64,000 nucleotides of DNA from Streptomyces sp. CG4 (GTDB lineage Bacteria; Actinomycetota; Actinomycetes; Streptomycetales; Streptomycetaceae). The stretch is taken from NCBI RefSeq assembly GCF_041080655.1, contig NZ_CP163525.1, positions 3,410,001 to 3,474,000 on the forward strand. The letters are read 5' to 3'. Made by a program: the position numbers and the translations under genes. The notes beneath the pieces are model-generated. The model worked only from the letters and a program-made list of their open reading frames with translations. It made no database searches and had not been told where the DNA came from. Shown here piece after piece: positions 26,540 to 35,252 of the stretch (positions are counted from its first letter, which is position 1; each line of letters opens with the position of its first letter).

Positions 26540-26605
26540 GTCAACTCAGGATCCAATCTCACACCTATTCCCGTCCTGGTCCCCCTTGCTGTTAGGCTGA
26601 TGGCC

Positions 26606-27022
26606 ATGAGCGACCTTCTGGAACGGCTGCGTGGACGCGGATGGCGGATGACCGCGCAGCGGCGCGTCGTGGCCGAGGTCCTCGAAGGCGAGCACGTCCA
26701 TCTGACGGCCGACGAGGTCCACGCACGGGCTGTCGCGAAGCTGCCGGAGATCTCCCGGGCGACGGTCTACAACACGCTGGGTGAGCTGGTCTCGCTCGGC
26801 GAGGTCCTGGAAGTCGCCACGGACAAACGCGCCAAGCGCTACGACCCGAACGCGCACCGGCCGCACCACCACCTGGTCTGCGCCCGCTGCGGCGCGATCC
26901 GCGACGTCCACCCGACGGGCAACCCGCTCGCCGACCTCCCCGACACGGAGCGCTTCGGCTTCACGGTGTCGGACGTCGAGGTCACGTACCGGGGGCTGTG
27001 TCCGGACTGCGCAGGCGCGTGA
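26606..27022 (+). CDS. catR: Fur-family peroxide-sensing repressor CatR
   Basis: A 138-residue Fur/PerR regulator that represses catalase until peroxide oxidises it. The winged helix includes RATVYNTLGELVSLGEV; the metal-binding His cluster is HRPHHHLVCARCG. Two CxxC pairs, CARC and CPDC, fit a structural zinc site. The ATG at 26606 matches the family start (SDLLERLRGRGWRMT); an in-frame ATG at 26525 falls in the operator and is rejected. A textbook intrinsic terminator follows 11 bases after the stop. Autoregulation through the 26525 palindrome is inferred. Confidence 0.96.
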   Translation: MSDLLERLRGRGWRMTAQRRVVAEVLEGEHVHLTADEVHARAVAKLPEISRATVYNTLGELVSLGEVLEVATDKRAKRYDPNAHRPHHHLVCARCGAIRDVHPTGNPLADLPDTERFGFTVSDVEVTYRGLCPDCAGA

Positions 27023-27033
27023 ACCGTGAGCGG

Positions 27034-27059
27034 GAGGGGGCGCAAGCCCCCTCTTTTTT
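27034..27059 (+). terminator. Intrinsic terminator of catR with GNRA loop
   Basis: GAGGGGGC (27034-27041), GCAA tetraloop, GCCCCCTC (27046-27053), then six T residues (27054-27059). This is the best Rho-independent terminator in the window. Confidence 0.95.
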
Positions 27060-27122
27060 GTGCCCTGATTCTTTATTCGCGCCCTGACACCTGATTTTCT
27101 GCCCCGGCATCTGGAAACGACC

Positions 27123-27156
27123 GAGGGCCGGAACCCATTTCTGGATTCCGGCCCTC
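27123..27156 (-). terminator. Terminator downstream of initiator tRNA copy 1
   Basis: A perfect 11-bp stem, GAGGGCCGGAA (27123-27133) with TTCCGGCCCTC (27146-27156), lies ten bases beyond the tRNA 3' end on the minus strand. Confidence 0.85.
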
Positions 27157-27165
27157 AGCCTTCAG

Positions 27166-27239
27166 TAGCGGGGACAGGATTTGAACCTGCGACCTCTGGG
27201 TTATGAGCCCAGCGAGCTACCGAGCTGCTCCACCCCGCG
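27166..27239 (-). tRNA. Initiator tRNA-fMet (anticodon CAT), copy 1
   Basis: The minus strand folds as a 74-nt tRNA without encoded CCA. The anticodon CAT corresponds to 27205-27203. Initiator features are present: three consecutive G:C pairs in the anticodon stem (GGGCTCATAACCC) and an unpaired first acceptor position (C1 opposite U72). The T arm reads GGTTCAAATCC. It is identical to the copy at 29341. Confidence 0.96.
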
Positions 27240-27315
27240 TCGGTGAACACGACATTACGTGAGGGAGGTGGGCGGAAGCAAATCGGTTACCGGCGACGTG
27301 GCCGGGGTCACTTGT

Positions 27316-29136
27316 TCACGCCGAGAGTTCCTCTCGCAGCGCGTCCCTGAGCCGTCCCGCCCGCTCCGACACCTCCGCCGGTCCCAGCGCGACCGCCCGG
27401 TCCGCCCAGCGCTGCCCCTCCGCCAGCTCTCCCCGACGCGCGTAGACCAGCGCCAGCCGCAGCGCCGCCCGCCCGTGCCCGGCATCCGCGGCCCGCGTCC
27501 ACCACACCGCCGCCTCCGGCTCGCTCCCCTCCCGCGCCAGCAGCAGCCCGAGATTGAAGGCGCCGTTGCGCGACCCGGCCTCCGCCGCCGCCCGGTACCA
27601 ACGCGCCGCCTCGACCACGTCCCCGCGCGCCGCCGCGAGCATGCCGACCCGCACCTGCGCCCGCCGGTGCCCCTGCGTGGCCGCGCGCTCGTACCACTCC
27701 TCGCACTCGGTCTTCTCGTGCACGATCTCGCCCAGCTCATGCGCCGGCTCCGGCGGCCGGCGCGCATCGAGCAGGGTGGCCAGCCGGTACGCCGCCTCCG
27801 CGCTGCCGCCGCCCGCCGCGCACCGCAGATGCCGCTCGGCCTCCGGCTCGTCACCGTCGCGCAGCCGGGCGATCCCGACCTGGAGCGCGGCCTCGGTGTG
27901 CCCGGCGGCGGCCGCCCGCTCGTACCAGCGCAGCGCCATCTCCGCGCCCTGCTCCGTGCCCCGTCCGGCGTAGAGGATCCCGAGGTTGAACGCGGCGTCC
28001 ACGCTGCCGGCCTCGGCGGCCTTGGAGAACCACGGCTCGGCGCCGGTGGTGTCGCTGCCCTGGAGCAGCAGGATGGCGAGCGCGTTGGCGGCCTCCCGGT
28101 GCCCGGCGTAGGCCGCGCGCCGGTACCACTGCTCGGCCTGCGCGGTGCGCCCCTGCTCGGCGCAGAGCAGCCCGAGGTTGTACGCGCCGTTGTCGTCGCC
28201 GGCGTCCAGCGCCGCCCGGTACCAGCGCTCGGCGGTCTGGGTCTCACCGCGCTCCGCGTGCAGCGCGCCGAGCGCGTTGGCCGCGTTGCCGTCGCCGTGC
28301 TGGGCGGCGCGCAGCCACCACACGGCCGCGCTCTCGGTGTCCCCGGCGTCGCGCAGCAGAAAGCCCAGCGCGCAGGCGGCCCGGGCCTCGCCGTCCTTGG
28401 CCGAGGTCAGGTACCAGCGCCCGGCCTCCTTCAGCTCGCCCCGCTTCTCCAGGATCGCCCCGAGGTGCAGCGCGGCGCGCCGGTGGCCGCGCGCGGCGGC
28501 CTGCCGATACCACTGCTCGGCCTCGGCGACAGCGTTGTCAGCCCCGTTCTCGTCCTCGGGTCCGGCCGGACGGTCGAGCGCGCGCGCCAGCCGGTACGCC
28601 GCCTCCCGGTGGCCGCGCTCGGCCGCCGCACGCATCCAGTGTTCGGCGCCGACGTCCCCGCGGTGCTCCAGCAGATCGGCGAGCGCGTAGGCGCCGAGGA
28701 CATGGCCCTGCTCGGCGGACTGGCGCAGCCAGTACTCGGCGGCGGGCTCGTCCCCGCGCTCGCGGTGGTAGCGGCCCAGTGCGTGCGCGGCGGCGGCCGA
28801 GCCGGCGACGGCGGCGATGCGCCACCAGCCGGCGGCCTCCTCGGGGTAGCCGCGCTGGTGCAGAAGGACACCGAGGTTGTTGGCTGCGGCCCGGTCACCG
28901 GCCGCGGTGGCGGCCCGCAGATGGGGTTCGGCTCCGTCGAGGTCGCCACGCCGCAGCAGCACCGCGCCGAGGACGCTCGCCGCCTCGGCGTCGCCGTTCT
29001 GCGCGGCGAGCGCGAGGCGCACCTCTTCGGCGGCGTCCGCCATGTCACTCAACTCGTCGCGGGTCGGCTCCTCAACGGAAGGCTGCACAAATCGCCCTGA
29101 CTCGAACAGAGTTGCCTTGTCCCCCATAACGTCCAT
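27316..29136 (-). CDS. Large Sel1/TPR-repeat protein
   Basis: A 606-residue soluble solenoid made of about 13 to 14 repeats of 36 residues, each with the pattern A.W(Y/W)R(Q/R)AA..GH..AA..LG.L...RG (for example AEQWYRQAAARGHRRAALHLG and AAVWWTRAADAGHGRAALRLA). Sel1-like repeats mediate protein-protein contacts, and no catalytic motif is present. It has no signal peptide, so it acts in the cytoplasm. The ATG at 29136 follows AGGTGG at good spacing; 29127 is an alternative. It sits alone between two identical initiator tRNA genes. The function is unknown; a scaffold is the most one can say. Confidence 0.92.
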   Translation of the reverse strand: MDVMGDKATLFESGRFVQPSVEEPTRDELSDMADAAEEVRLALAAQNGDAEAASVLGAVLLRRGDLDGAEPHLRAATAAGDRAAANNLGVLLHQRGYPEEAAGWWRIAAVAGSAAAAHALGRYHRERGDEPAAEYWLRQSAEQGHVLGAYALADLLEHRGDVGAEHWMRAAAERGHREAAYRLARALDRPAGPEDENGADNAVAEAEQWYRQAAARGHRRAALHLGAILEKRGELKEAGRWYLTSAKDGEARAACALGFLLRDAGDTESAAVWWLRAAQHGDGNAANALGALHAERGETQTAERWYRAALDAGDDNGAYNLGLLCAEQGRTAQAEQWYRRAAYAGHREAANALAILLLQGSDTTGAEPWFSKAAEAGSVDAAFNLGILYAGRGTEQGAEMALRWYERAAAAGHTEAALQVGIARLRDGDEPEAERHLRCAAGGGSAEAAYRLATLLDARRPPEPAHELGEIVHEKTECEEWYERAATQGHRRAQVRVGMLAAARGDVVEAARWYRAAAEAGSRNGAFNLGLLLAREGSEPEAAVWWTRAADAGHGRAALRLALVYARRGELAEGQRWADRAVALGPAEVSERAGRLRDALREELSA

Positions 29137-29299
29137 CGTCGCACCACCTGCAACCTGGGTACACCCGGTATACCGCAGCCCGTGAGGTCACTTCAGCGTT
29201 TTGTCGACATGCCCACAGGACGACAAGTCAAACACACCCCACTCAACTCCCCACGGCGGCGCGGCCGTCCCTCCCCTCAGTACATGAGTTCGCACACCA

Positions 29300-29333
29300 C
29301 GAAGGCCCGGATCCCAAGGGATCCGGGCCTTCG
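29300..29333 (-). terminator. Terminator downstream of initiator tRNA copy 2
   Basis: A perfect 16-bp stem, CGAAGGCCCGGATCCC with its complement, and a two-base gap (AA). It lies 8 bases beyond the tRNA 3' end on the minus strand. It separates the tRNA from the Sel1-repeat gene. Confidence 0.88.
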
Positions 29334-29340
29334 ATCGCAG

Positions 29341-29414
29341 TAGCGGGGACAGGATTTGAACCTGCGACCTCTGGGTTATGAGCCCAGCGAGCTACCGAGC
29401 TGCTCCACCCCGCG
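29341..29414 (-). tRNA. Initiator tRNA-fMet (anticodon CAT), copy 2
   Basis: A 74-nt minus-strand tRNA identical in sequence to the copy at 27166-27239, with the CAT anticodon, three G:C anticodon-stem pairs and the C1/U72 mismatch of initiators. It is followed by its own, unrelated hairpin terminator. Confidence 0.96.
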
Positions 29415-29456
29415 CCGTTTGCCTGGTAACAGTACCACGGCGCGGAGGGGACTTGA

Positions 29457-32348
29457 TCAGCCCTTCTTCCCGCCCCCGTTTCTGCCGGCGGCGGCCTCCG
29501 CGTCCTGGGCCCGCTTCAGCGCGGCCTTCAGGTCCTTCTGGGCCTTGTCGTAGGCGGTCCAGTCCGGCCCGTTCGGCGCCTGCAGGGCCTTCTGGCCGGC
29601 GTCGTACGCCTTCTGGGCGTCGTCCAGGGCCTGTTGGACGGTCGGGTTGGTGGACGTGGGCGGATGGGTGGTGCCGGTGTCCGGGGGTGTGGTGGTCGAA
29701 CCCGTCGTGCCGAAGACCTTGTCCAGGGCCTCGCCGAGCGTGTTCTCGAACGCCGTCTTGCCCTCATAGGTGACCAACACCTTGCGCAGCAGCGGGTACT
29801 TCAGCCCGCCACCGCGCACGTACACCGGCTCCACATAGAGCAGTCCATTGTCCAGTGGCACGGTCAGCAGGTTGCCGTACTCGATATCGGAGTCGCCGCC
29901 CTTGAGGAGCTTGATCGCGGCGGCGATGTCCTGTTCGGAGTTGAACTGGCTCTGCACCTGTTTCGGCCCGTCGACCGTCGTACTGGTCGGCAGTTTCAGG
30001 ATTCTGATCTTGCCGTAGTCGCTGCTGCCGGCCTCGGCGTCGATCGTCATGAACGCGCTCAGGTTGTCCCGGCCGTTGGGCGTGAACGTCGTCGACAGCG
30101 AGAACGCCTGCCGGCTCTGGTCGGGCATCTTCATGCTCAGGTAGTACGGCGGCACCGCATTGCCCGACTTGTTCGTCGGGTCGTCCGGCACCTGCCACAC
30201 CTCGCTGCCGGTGAGGAACGTCTGCGCGTCCGTCACGTGGTAGCGGGTGAGCAGCTCGCGCTGGACCTTGAACAGGTCCTGTGGAAAGCGCAGGTGGGCC
30301 ATCAGCTCCGGGGAGATGGCACTCCTCGGCTGCACCGTGCCCGGGAACGCCTTCATCCAGGTCTTCAGTACCGGGTCCCTGGTGTCCCACTGGTACAGCT
30401 TGACCTCGCCGGTGTACGCGTCGACGGTCGCCTTGACCGAGTTGCGGATGTAGTTGACCTGGTTCTGCTGAGCCACCACGGTGCGGTTGTTGTTGGTGGC
30501 GGTCAGCGAGTCGGCCGTCGTGTCCCCGAGGGTCGTGCGGGAGGAGTACGGGTAGCCGTTCGACGTCGTGTAGGCGTCGACGATCCACTGGATGCGGCCG
30601 TTCACGACCGCCGGGTAGGCGTCGCCGTCGATGGTCAGCCAGGGGGCGACCGCCTCGACGCGCTCCTTGGGCGTGCGGTTGTACAGGATCCGCGAGCCCT
30701 TGCCGATCGCGCCCGAGTAGAGGATCTGCGGCTCGTTGAAGACCACCGCGTACGCGGCCCGGTTGATCGGGTTGTCGAGGTTGACCCCGCTCTTGCCGGG
30801 GTAGCTGGTGGTCTTCTCGCCGTTGTTGTCGGAGTAGTCGATCTCTTTCTGGGGACCGCCGACGATCGAGTACGTGGTCGTCTTCTCGCCGTAGTAGATC
30901 GCCTGCCGGTAGGCGCCGAGGTCGCCCGTGGACGGCATGTCGTACTCGGTGAAGACGGGCTGGCCCTGGGAGTCGGCCTCGGTGCCCTTGGCGGCGACCA
31001 CGCCGTAGCCGTGGGTGTAGCGGAAGTGGTCGTTGATCCAGTTGTTCTTCGGGATGCCGTCCAGGTTCAGCTCGCGCAGGCCGATGACCGTGTCCTGGTC
31101 CTTGCCGTCCTTGGAGCGGTACCGGTCGACGTCCAGGTTGGTCGGGAAGCCGTAGTAGTTCTTCATCTGCTGCAGCTGCTGGAACGTCGGCGAGACGATG
31201 TTCGGGTCCATGATCCGGATGCTCGCCGCGTCGTTCGCGTCGTCGCGCAGCTTGGTCTTGTCCTTCGTCGTGGACTGACCGGAGTACTCGGTGACCTTGG
31301 CGTCGTCGATGCCGTACGCCTCACGGGTCGCCCTGAGGTTCTTCTGGACGTACGGCGCTTCCTTGGCCTGCTCGTTGGGCTGGACCTGGAACTTCTGCAC
31401 GATCGCCGGGTACAGCCCGCCGATCAGGATCGCCGAGAGGACCATCAGGCCGAAGCCGATGACCGGCAGCTGCCAGGTGCGCCGCCACAGCGTGGCGAAG
31501 AAGAGCAGCGCGCAGATGACGGCGATGCAGAACAGGATCGTCTTCGCCGGCAGATAGGCGTTGGCGTCGACGTAGCGCAGGCCGGTCCATTCGCCGGTCG
31601 CCTTGAAGTCGCTGGACTTGACGGCCAGGCCGTACCGGTCGAGCCAGTAGGCGACCGCCTTCAGGGCGACGAAGATGCCGAGCAGCACCGACAGATGCCC
31701 GGTCGCCGCGGCGGTGGCCCGGGCGCCGGGGCTGGTGACGCGCAGCCCGCCGTAGAGATAGTGCGTGAGCGCGGCGGCGATCAGGCACAGGATGGCGGTG
31801 GCGAAGCCGAAGCCGAGCAGAAAGCGGTACCAGGGCAGGTCGAAGGCGTAGAAGGCGACGTCGAGGTGGAACTGGGGGTCCTTCTGGTGGAAGGGCACGC
31901 CGTTGACCCACATCAGCCAGGTCCGCCACTGGCCGGCCGCCGAGGCGCCGGCGAGCAGCCCGACGAGCGCGGTGACGGCGAGCAGCAGCCACTTCTTGTA
32001 CGGCGCGATGCCCATCCGGTAGCGGTCGAGGCTCTGCTGCTCCATGGACATGGCGCTCAGCGGGGGCCGCAGCCGGTGCGCCAGCCAGATGTTGACCCCC
32101 ACCGCGACCGCCATCAGCAGGCCGAAGACGAAGAAGAGGCCGATCTTGGTCCACAGCATGGTCGTGAACACCGACGAGTAGTGCACCGACCGGTACCACA
32201 GCCAGTCCGTCCAGAAGCCCGCGAACATGGTGAACGCCATGCCGAGGACGGCCAGGACGCCCAGTGTCATGAGCAGGGTCCGGACCCGCCGGGACGGGCG
32301 GCCCGCTCTGATCCGCGGCCCCGTCGGGCCTCCGCCGCGGTCCGGCAT
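29457..32348 (-). CDS. UPF0182 family large membrane protein
   Basis: A 963-residue member of UPF0182, common to actinobacteria and cyanobacteria and of unknown function. The first 320 residues hold about seven membrane helices ([15 protein letters not shown] and later segments). A large soluble, probably extracellular, domain of some 500 residues follows. The tail is Thr/Pro-rich ([14 protein letters not shown]) and ends in an Ala/Lys/Asp-rich likely coiled coil. ATG 32348 gives [11 protein letters not shown], which I recall as the usual start; GTG at 32369 is an alternative. It is divergent from the PPA1309 gene. The orthologous mycobacterial gene lies next to the same PDZ protease. Confidence 0.9.
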   Translation of the reverse strand: MPDRGGGPTGPRIRAGRPSRRVRTLLMTLGVLAVLGMAFTMFAGFWTDWLWYRSVHYSSVFTTMLWTKIGLFFVFGLLMAVAVGVNIWLAHRLRPPLSAMSMEQQSLDRYRMGIAPYKKWLLLAVTALVGLLAGASAAGQWRTWLMWVNGVPFHQKDPQFHLDVAFYAFDLPWYRFLLGFGFATAILCLIAAALTHYLYGGLRVTSPGARATAAATGHLSVLLGIFVALKAVAYWLDRYGLAVKSSDFKATGEWTGLRYVDANAYLPAKTILFCIAVICALLFFATLWRRTWQLPVIGFGLMVLSAILIGGLYPAIVQKFQVQPNEQAKEAPYVQKNLRATREAYGIDDAKVTEYSGQSTTKDKTKLRDDANDAASIRIMDPNIVSPTFQQLQQMKNYYGFPTNLDVDRYRSKDGKDQDTVIGLRELNLDGIPKNNWINDHFRYTHGYGVVAAKGTEADSQGQPVFTEYDMPSTGDLGAYRQAIYYGEKTTTYSIVGGPQKEIDYSDNNGEKTTSYPGKSGVNLDNPINRAAYAVVFNEPQILYSGAIGKGSRILYNRTPKERVEAVAPWLTIDGDAYPAVVNGRIQWIVDAYTTSNGYPYSSRTTLGDTTADSLTATNNNRTVVAQQNQVNYIRNSVKATVDAYTGEVKLYQWDTRDPVLKTWMKAFPGTVQPRSAISPELMAHLRFPQDLFKVQRELLTRYHVTDAQTFLTGSEVWQVPDDPTNKSGNAVPPYYLSMKMPDQSRQAFSLSTTFTPNGRDNLSAFMTIDAEAGSSDYGKIRILKLPTSTTVDGPKQVQSQFNSEQDIAAAIKLLKGGDSDIEYGNLLTVPLDNGLLYVEPVYVRGGGLKYPLLRKVLVTYEGKTAFENTLGEALDKVFGTTGSTTTPPDTGTTHPPTSTNPTVQQALDDAQKAYDAGQKALQAPNGPDWTAYDKAQKDLKAALKRAQDAEAAAGRNGGGKKG

Positions 32349-32512
32349 CTGGAAAGCCAAGGTGCGCACCTCGAAGTTCGCTGTCGATCCGTCAGGCCCT
32401 CGTGTTCGCGGGCCCTCCGTGGCCCCCCGTGATCGCGGGCCAACACATATGCAACTTACTCACGCCGCACTCGGTTCCCGATTCAGGCGGGGAACGAGGC
32501 AGGATTGTGACC

Positions 32513-33055
32513 ATGTCCAACACTCCCATGGCAGCGAGCCCGCTCACCCGGGCCGTACTCGAGATCGACGAGTACGTCTCCGGCCTCGGCTGGGACCAGC
32601 CCGCCCGTCTCTTCGCCCTTGTCGACACCGCACGGCTGCGGGCTCAGGAACCCGCGCTCGCGGCCCAGCTGGGCCTTCAGGACGCGTCCGAGTCCGCCGG
32701 TCTCACCCCGATCGAGCAGGACGAGCTCCCGTCCGGCAAGCCGCTGGACGAGTTCCTCGGCACCATCGCCTGGCCCGACGCCGTGGCCGGCTGCGCACTC
32801 TCGGTGGAGCGCCTGATGCTGCCGCCGTCCGCCGAGGCGCAGGTCCCACAGAACCTGAGCGAGGCCAAGCTGACCAGGTGGGTCGCCGAGCACCCGGAGC
32901 GCCAGGAGGTGCGCATGACGGTCGCGGTGCTGCGCGACGGCGGCCGTGAGTCGGCGGTGCGGCTGCGCGAGAAGGACTCCCCGACGGAGGTCCTGACCGG
33001 CCCGGACCTGGTGCCCGGCCTGGCGGAGGCCCTGGCGGCGACGTTCGCGGACTGA
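32513..33055 (+). CDS. PPA1309-family protein of unknown function
   Basis: A 180-residue acidic cytoplasmic protein recognisable as the actinobacterial PPA1309 family. It starts with SPLTRAVLEIDEYVSGLGWDQPARLFALVDT and contains the family segment LPSGKPLDEFLGTIAWPDAVAGCALSVERL. No motif suggests chemistry. The ATG at 32513 is used; a second in-frame ATG is five codons in. The gene lies between the divergent UPF0182 gene and the convergent PDZ protease and ends before a good hairpin. Confidence 0.88.
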   Translation: MSNTPMAASPLTRAVLEIDEYVSGLGWDQPARLFALVDTARLRAQEPALAAQLGLQDASESAGLTPIEQDELPSGKPLDEFLGTIAWPDAVAGCALSVERLMLPPSAEAQVPQNLSEAKLTRWVAEHPERQEVRMTVAVLRDGGRESAVRLREKDSPTEVLTGPDLVPGLAEALAATFAD

Positions 33056-33120
33056 CGCCCGCCGTCCTCGGCACGTCCTCCTCTGTGACGTCTCCCGTGA
33101 CGTCCCTTCCGGTACGGCGA

Positions 33121-33152
33121 TGGGGGCGTCCCTGCCTCGCGGGGCGCCCCCA
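33121..33152. terminator. Bidirectional terminator between PPA1309 and PDZ-protease genes
   Basis: TGGGGGCG (33121-33128) pairs with CGCCCCCA (33145-33152), with an inner CCC/GGG pairing. It lies between two convergent stops. Confidence 0.85.
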
Positions 33153-33169
33153 GCCGTGTCAGGGGCGGC

Positions 33170-34264
33170 TCAGCCCTTGGTGCACTGGGGCAGCACCGCG
33201 GTGTTCCCGCTGCGGATGTCCTTCAGCGCGTCCAGCGCGTCCCCGATCGTCTTGACCTTCACCAGCGTGAGCCCGCTCGGCGTGTCCTTGGCGGCGGCCG
33301 CGCAGTTCTCGGCCGGCGTCAGGAAGTACTGGGCGCCGTTGTCGCGGGCGCCGACGGTCTTCATCTCGATGCCGCCGATCGGCCCGACGGTGCCGTTGTC
33401 GTCGATGGTGCCGGTACCGGCGATGAACTTTCCGCCGGTCAGGCTGCCCGGGGTCAGCTTGTCGTAGATGCCGAGGGCGAACATCAGACCGGCGCTCGGC
33501 CCGCCGACGTCGGCCAGCTTGATGTCGATGTCGAACGGGAAGGTGTGGTCGGTCCCGGCGGAGATCCCGACGATGGCGCGCTTGGCGCCGCTGTCGTCGG
33601 AGGTGGTCGTCGTGATCGTGACGTCCTGCGTCTTCGTTGCCGTCCTGTGCGCCTTCACGGCGGCGGCCTGCTCCTTGGCCGGGACGACCGTGAAGGCGAC
33701 GTTCTGACCGGGCTTGTGCTTCGTGACGAACTTGGCGACGTCGGCGGGCTGCTTCACGGCCGTGCCGTCCACGGCCTTGATCACGTCACCGGCGTGCAGC
33801 TTGCCCTCGGCCGGCGAGCCCTTGACCACGGTGGAGACGATCACCCAGGACGTCACCGGGACGCCCAGCTCCTTCAGGGCGGCGACCTTGGCGCTCTCCT
33901 GGGACTGGCTGAATTCCTCGGCGTTCTGCTGCGAGGACTGCTGCTCCGTCGTGCCGTTCGGGTAGAGCGTGTCGTGCGGGACGACCTTGGTGTCGTGGTC
34001 CAGCCAGCCGTAGACCGCCTCCACCAGGTTCATCCGGAAGTCCGCGCTGGTCACCCGTACGGTCGTCATGTTCAGGTGGCCGTCGGTCTGGTACGTCTTG
34101 TGCCCGGTGATCTGCAGCACCGGCGCGCCGTCGTGGTCCCCCAGCGTGTTCACGGTCGGGCCCGGCGACATCTCCGCGTACGGCACGGGGATGAGCACTC
34201 CGGCGCACAGGAGCGCGATCAGCATCAGGGTGGAGGCGAGCATCGTCGCGGTGCGGCGTGGCAT
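33170..34264 (-). CDS. PDZ and Lon-like (S16) serine protease, YlbL family
   Basis: A 364-residue secreted or membrane-anchored protease. The N-terminus is a single hydrophobic anchor (TLMLIALLCAGVLIPVPY). A PDZ domain spans about residues 140-215 (VVKGSPAEGKLHAGDVIKAVDG). The C-terminal S16 domain has the Ser of the Ser-Lys dyad in VGGPSAGLMFAL and the Lys in IEMKTVGA. Family members such as B. subtilis YlbL and streptococcal SepM cleave extracytoplasmic substrates, including division inhibitors or peptide pheromones. The native substrate here is unknown. It is preceded by a 57-residue membrane protein gene on the same strand. Confidence 0.94.
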   Translation of the reverse strand: MPRRTATMLASTLMLIALLCAGVLIPVPYAEMSPGPTVNTLGDHDGAPVLQITGHKTYQTDGHLNMTTVRVTSADFRMNLVEAVYGWLDHDTKVVPHDTLYPNGTTEQQSSQQNAEEFSQSQESAKVAALKELGVPVTSWVIVSTVVKGSPAEGKLHAGDVIKAVDGTAVKQPADVAKFVTKHKPGQNVAFTVVPAKEQAAAVKAHRTATKTQDVTITTTTSDDSGAKRAIVGISAGTDHTFPFDIDIKLADVGGPSAGLMFALGIYDKLTPGSLTGGKFIAGTGTIDDNGTVGPIGGIEMKTVGARDNGAQYFLTPAENCAAAAKDTPSGLTLVKVKTIGDALDALKDIRSGNTAVLPQCTKG

Positions 34265-34313
34265 GGCACGACAGTACGGGACGCCTCTGTCAGCGCACCG
34301 TCAGGGCACCCCG

Positions 34314-34487
34314 TCACGCGCCGCCGGGACCCGTGTGGGACTTCTCCATGGCCGCACGGAACCGCGCGTAGCCATCCAGCTCAGGGCCGTCGCCGCGCAC
34401 CTTACGGGTCCGGCTGGCCCAACTGCCCCACAGTCCGCCACCGATCGCGGCCACAAACGGAATCAGCAGCCAGACAAGCGCCCCCAT
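34314..34487 (-). CDS. Small membrane protein, 57 residues
   Basis: Unannotated-looking small gene: ATG at 34487, stop TGA at 34314. A good Shine-Dalgarno sequence (GGGAGGT) lies 5-6 bases upstream. The product starts with one hydrophobic helix (MGALVWLLIPFVAAIGGGLW), followed by a basic stretch (WASRTRKVRG) and a polar tail (DGYARFRAAMEKSH). This is a typical single-pass, Nin-Cout or Cin type small protein. It lies 49 bases upstream of the PDZ protease gene on the same strand, so it may be co-expressed with it and could be a partner or substrate. No family is known to me. Confidence 0.8.
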   Translation of the reverse strand: MGALVWLLIPFVAAIGGGLWGSWASRTRKVRGDGPELDGYARFRAAMEKSHTGPGGA

Positions 34488-34672
34488 TGCCGACCTCCCA
34501 ACGCCATGAGCGTCCGCAACTGACTGATCAGCAGATTAACCATCCGCACTGACAACGCTCGCGCCGGGGGGCCGGTTACGCAACCGGAGGTGCGGGGGTG
34601 CTCCGGGTGACGGACCTCAGCAGGCCCCCACCCGCCCTCCCGTCGCCCGGCCACCACCCCTCGAGGACGGCG

Positions 34673-35131
34673 CTACGCCCCGACCCATTCGTCGGTGCCG
34701 TCGGAGAACTTCTGGTGCTTCCAGATCGGCACCTCGTGCTTGAGGTCGTCGATCAGCTTGCGGCAGGCGTCGAAGGCCTCGGCCCGGTGCGGACAGGCCA
34801 CGGCGACGACCACGGCGAGGTCCCCGACCCGCAGGTCTCCCACCCGGTGCACGGCGGCCAGCGCCCGCACCGGATACTCGGCCACGACCTTCTCGGCGAT
34901 CCGCCGCATCTCGGCCTCGGCACTGGGGTGGCAGGAGTACCCGAGGGCGTCCACGTCCGCGCCCCCGTCGTGGTTGCGCACGGTCCCCACGAACAGCGCG
35001 ACGCCGCCGGCCGCGGCGTCCCCGACCGCCTGGAACACCTCGTCCACGGAGAGCGCGGTCTGCCGGACCCCGATCAGCTTGATGGGATCCTGCGCCGCCT
35101 GCTCGCCGGGGTACTCGTTCGCGTGTGCCAT
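34673..35131 (-). CDS. moaE: Molybdopterin synthase catalytic subunit MoaE
   Basis: The large subunit of molybdopterin synthase, which adds two sulphurs from MoaD thiocarboxylate to precursor Z in molybdenum cofactor synthesis. It has 152 residues. Family features are ALFVGTVRNHDGG near residue 53, the HPSAEAEM segment, and the catalytic lysine region IWKHQKFSDGTDEWV. The ATG at 35131 follows GGGGG. A longer in-frame reading lacks family similarity. MoaD and the other moa genes are not in the window, so it is isolated from its pathway, as often seen in Streptomyces. Confidence 0.96.
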   Translation of the reverse strand: MAHANEYPGEQAAQDPIKLIGVRQTALSVDEVFQAVGDAAAGGVALFVGTVRNHDGGADVDALGYSCHPSAEAEMRRIAEKVVAEYPVRALAAVHRVGDLRVGDLAVVVAVACPHRAEAFDACRKLIDDLKHEVPIWKHQKFSDGTDEWVGA

Positions 35132-35252
35132 ACCCCCATCGTGCCGCACGCCTGTGACACGGGGGAATACGAGATTCACCAGGCACGCGCGTGGAGCGTT
35201 TTGGAGGCTCGTACGACGTGGCCGCGCCGGCGGGCGGTCCCACCCGGCGCTC

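Noticed and set aside
29634..32432. A 932-codon plus-strand frame opposite the UPF0182 gene
   Set aside because: No known domains; the minus-strand protein has clear membrane helices and family match.
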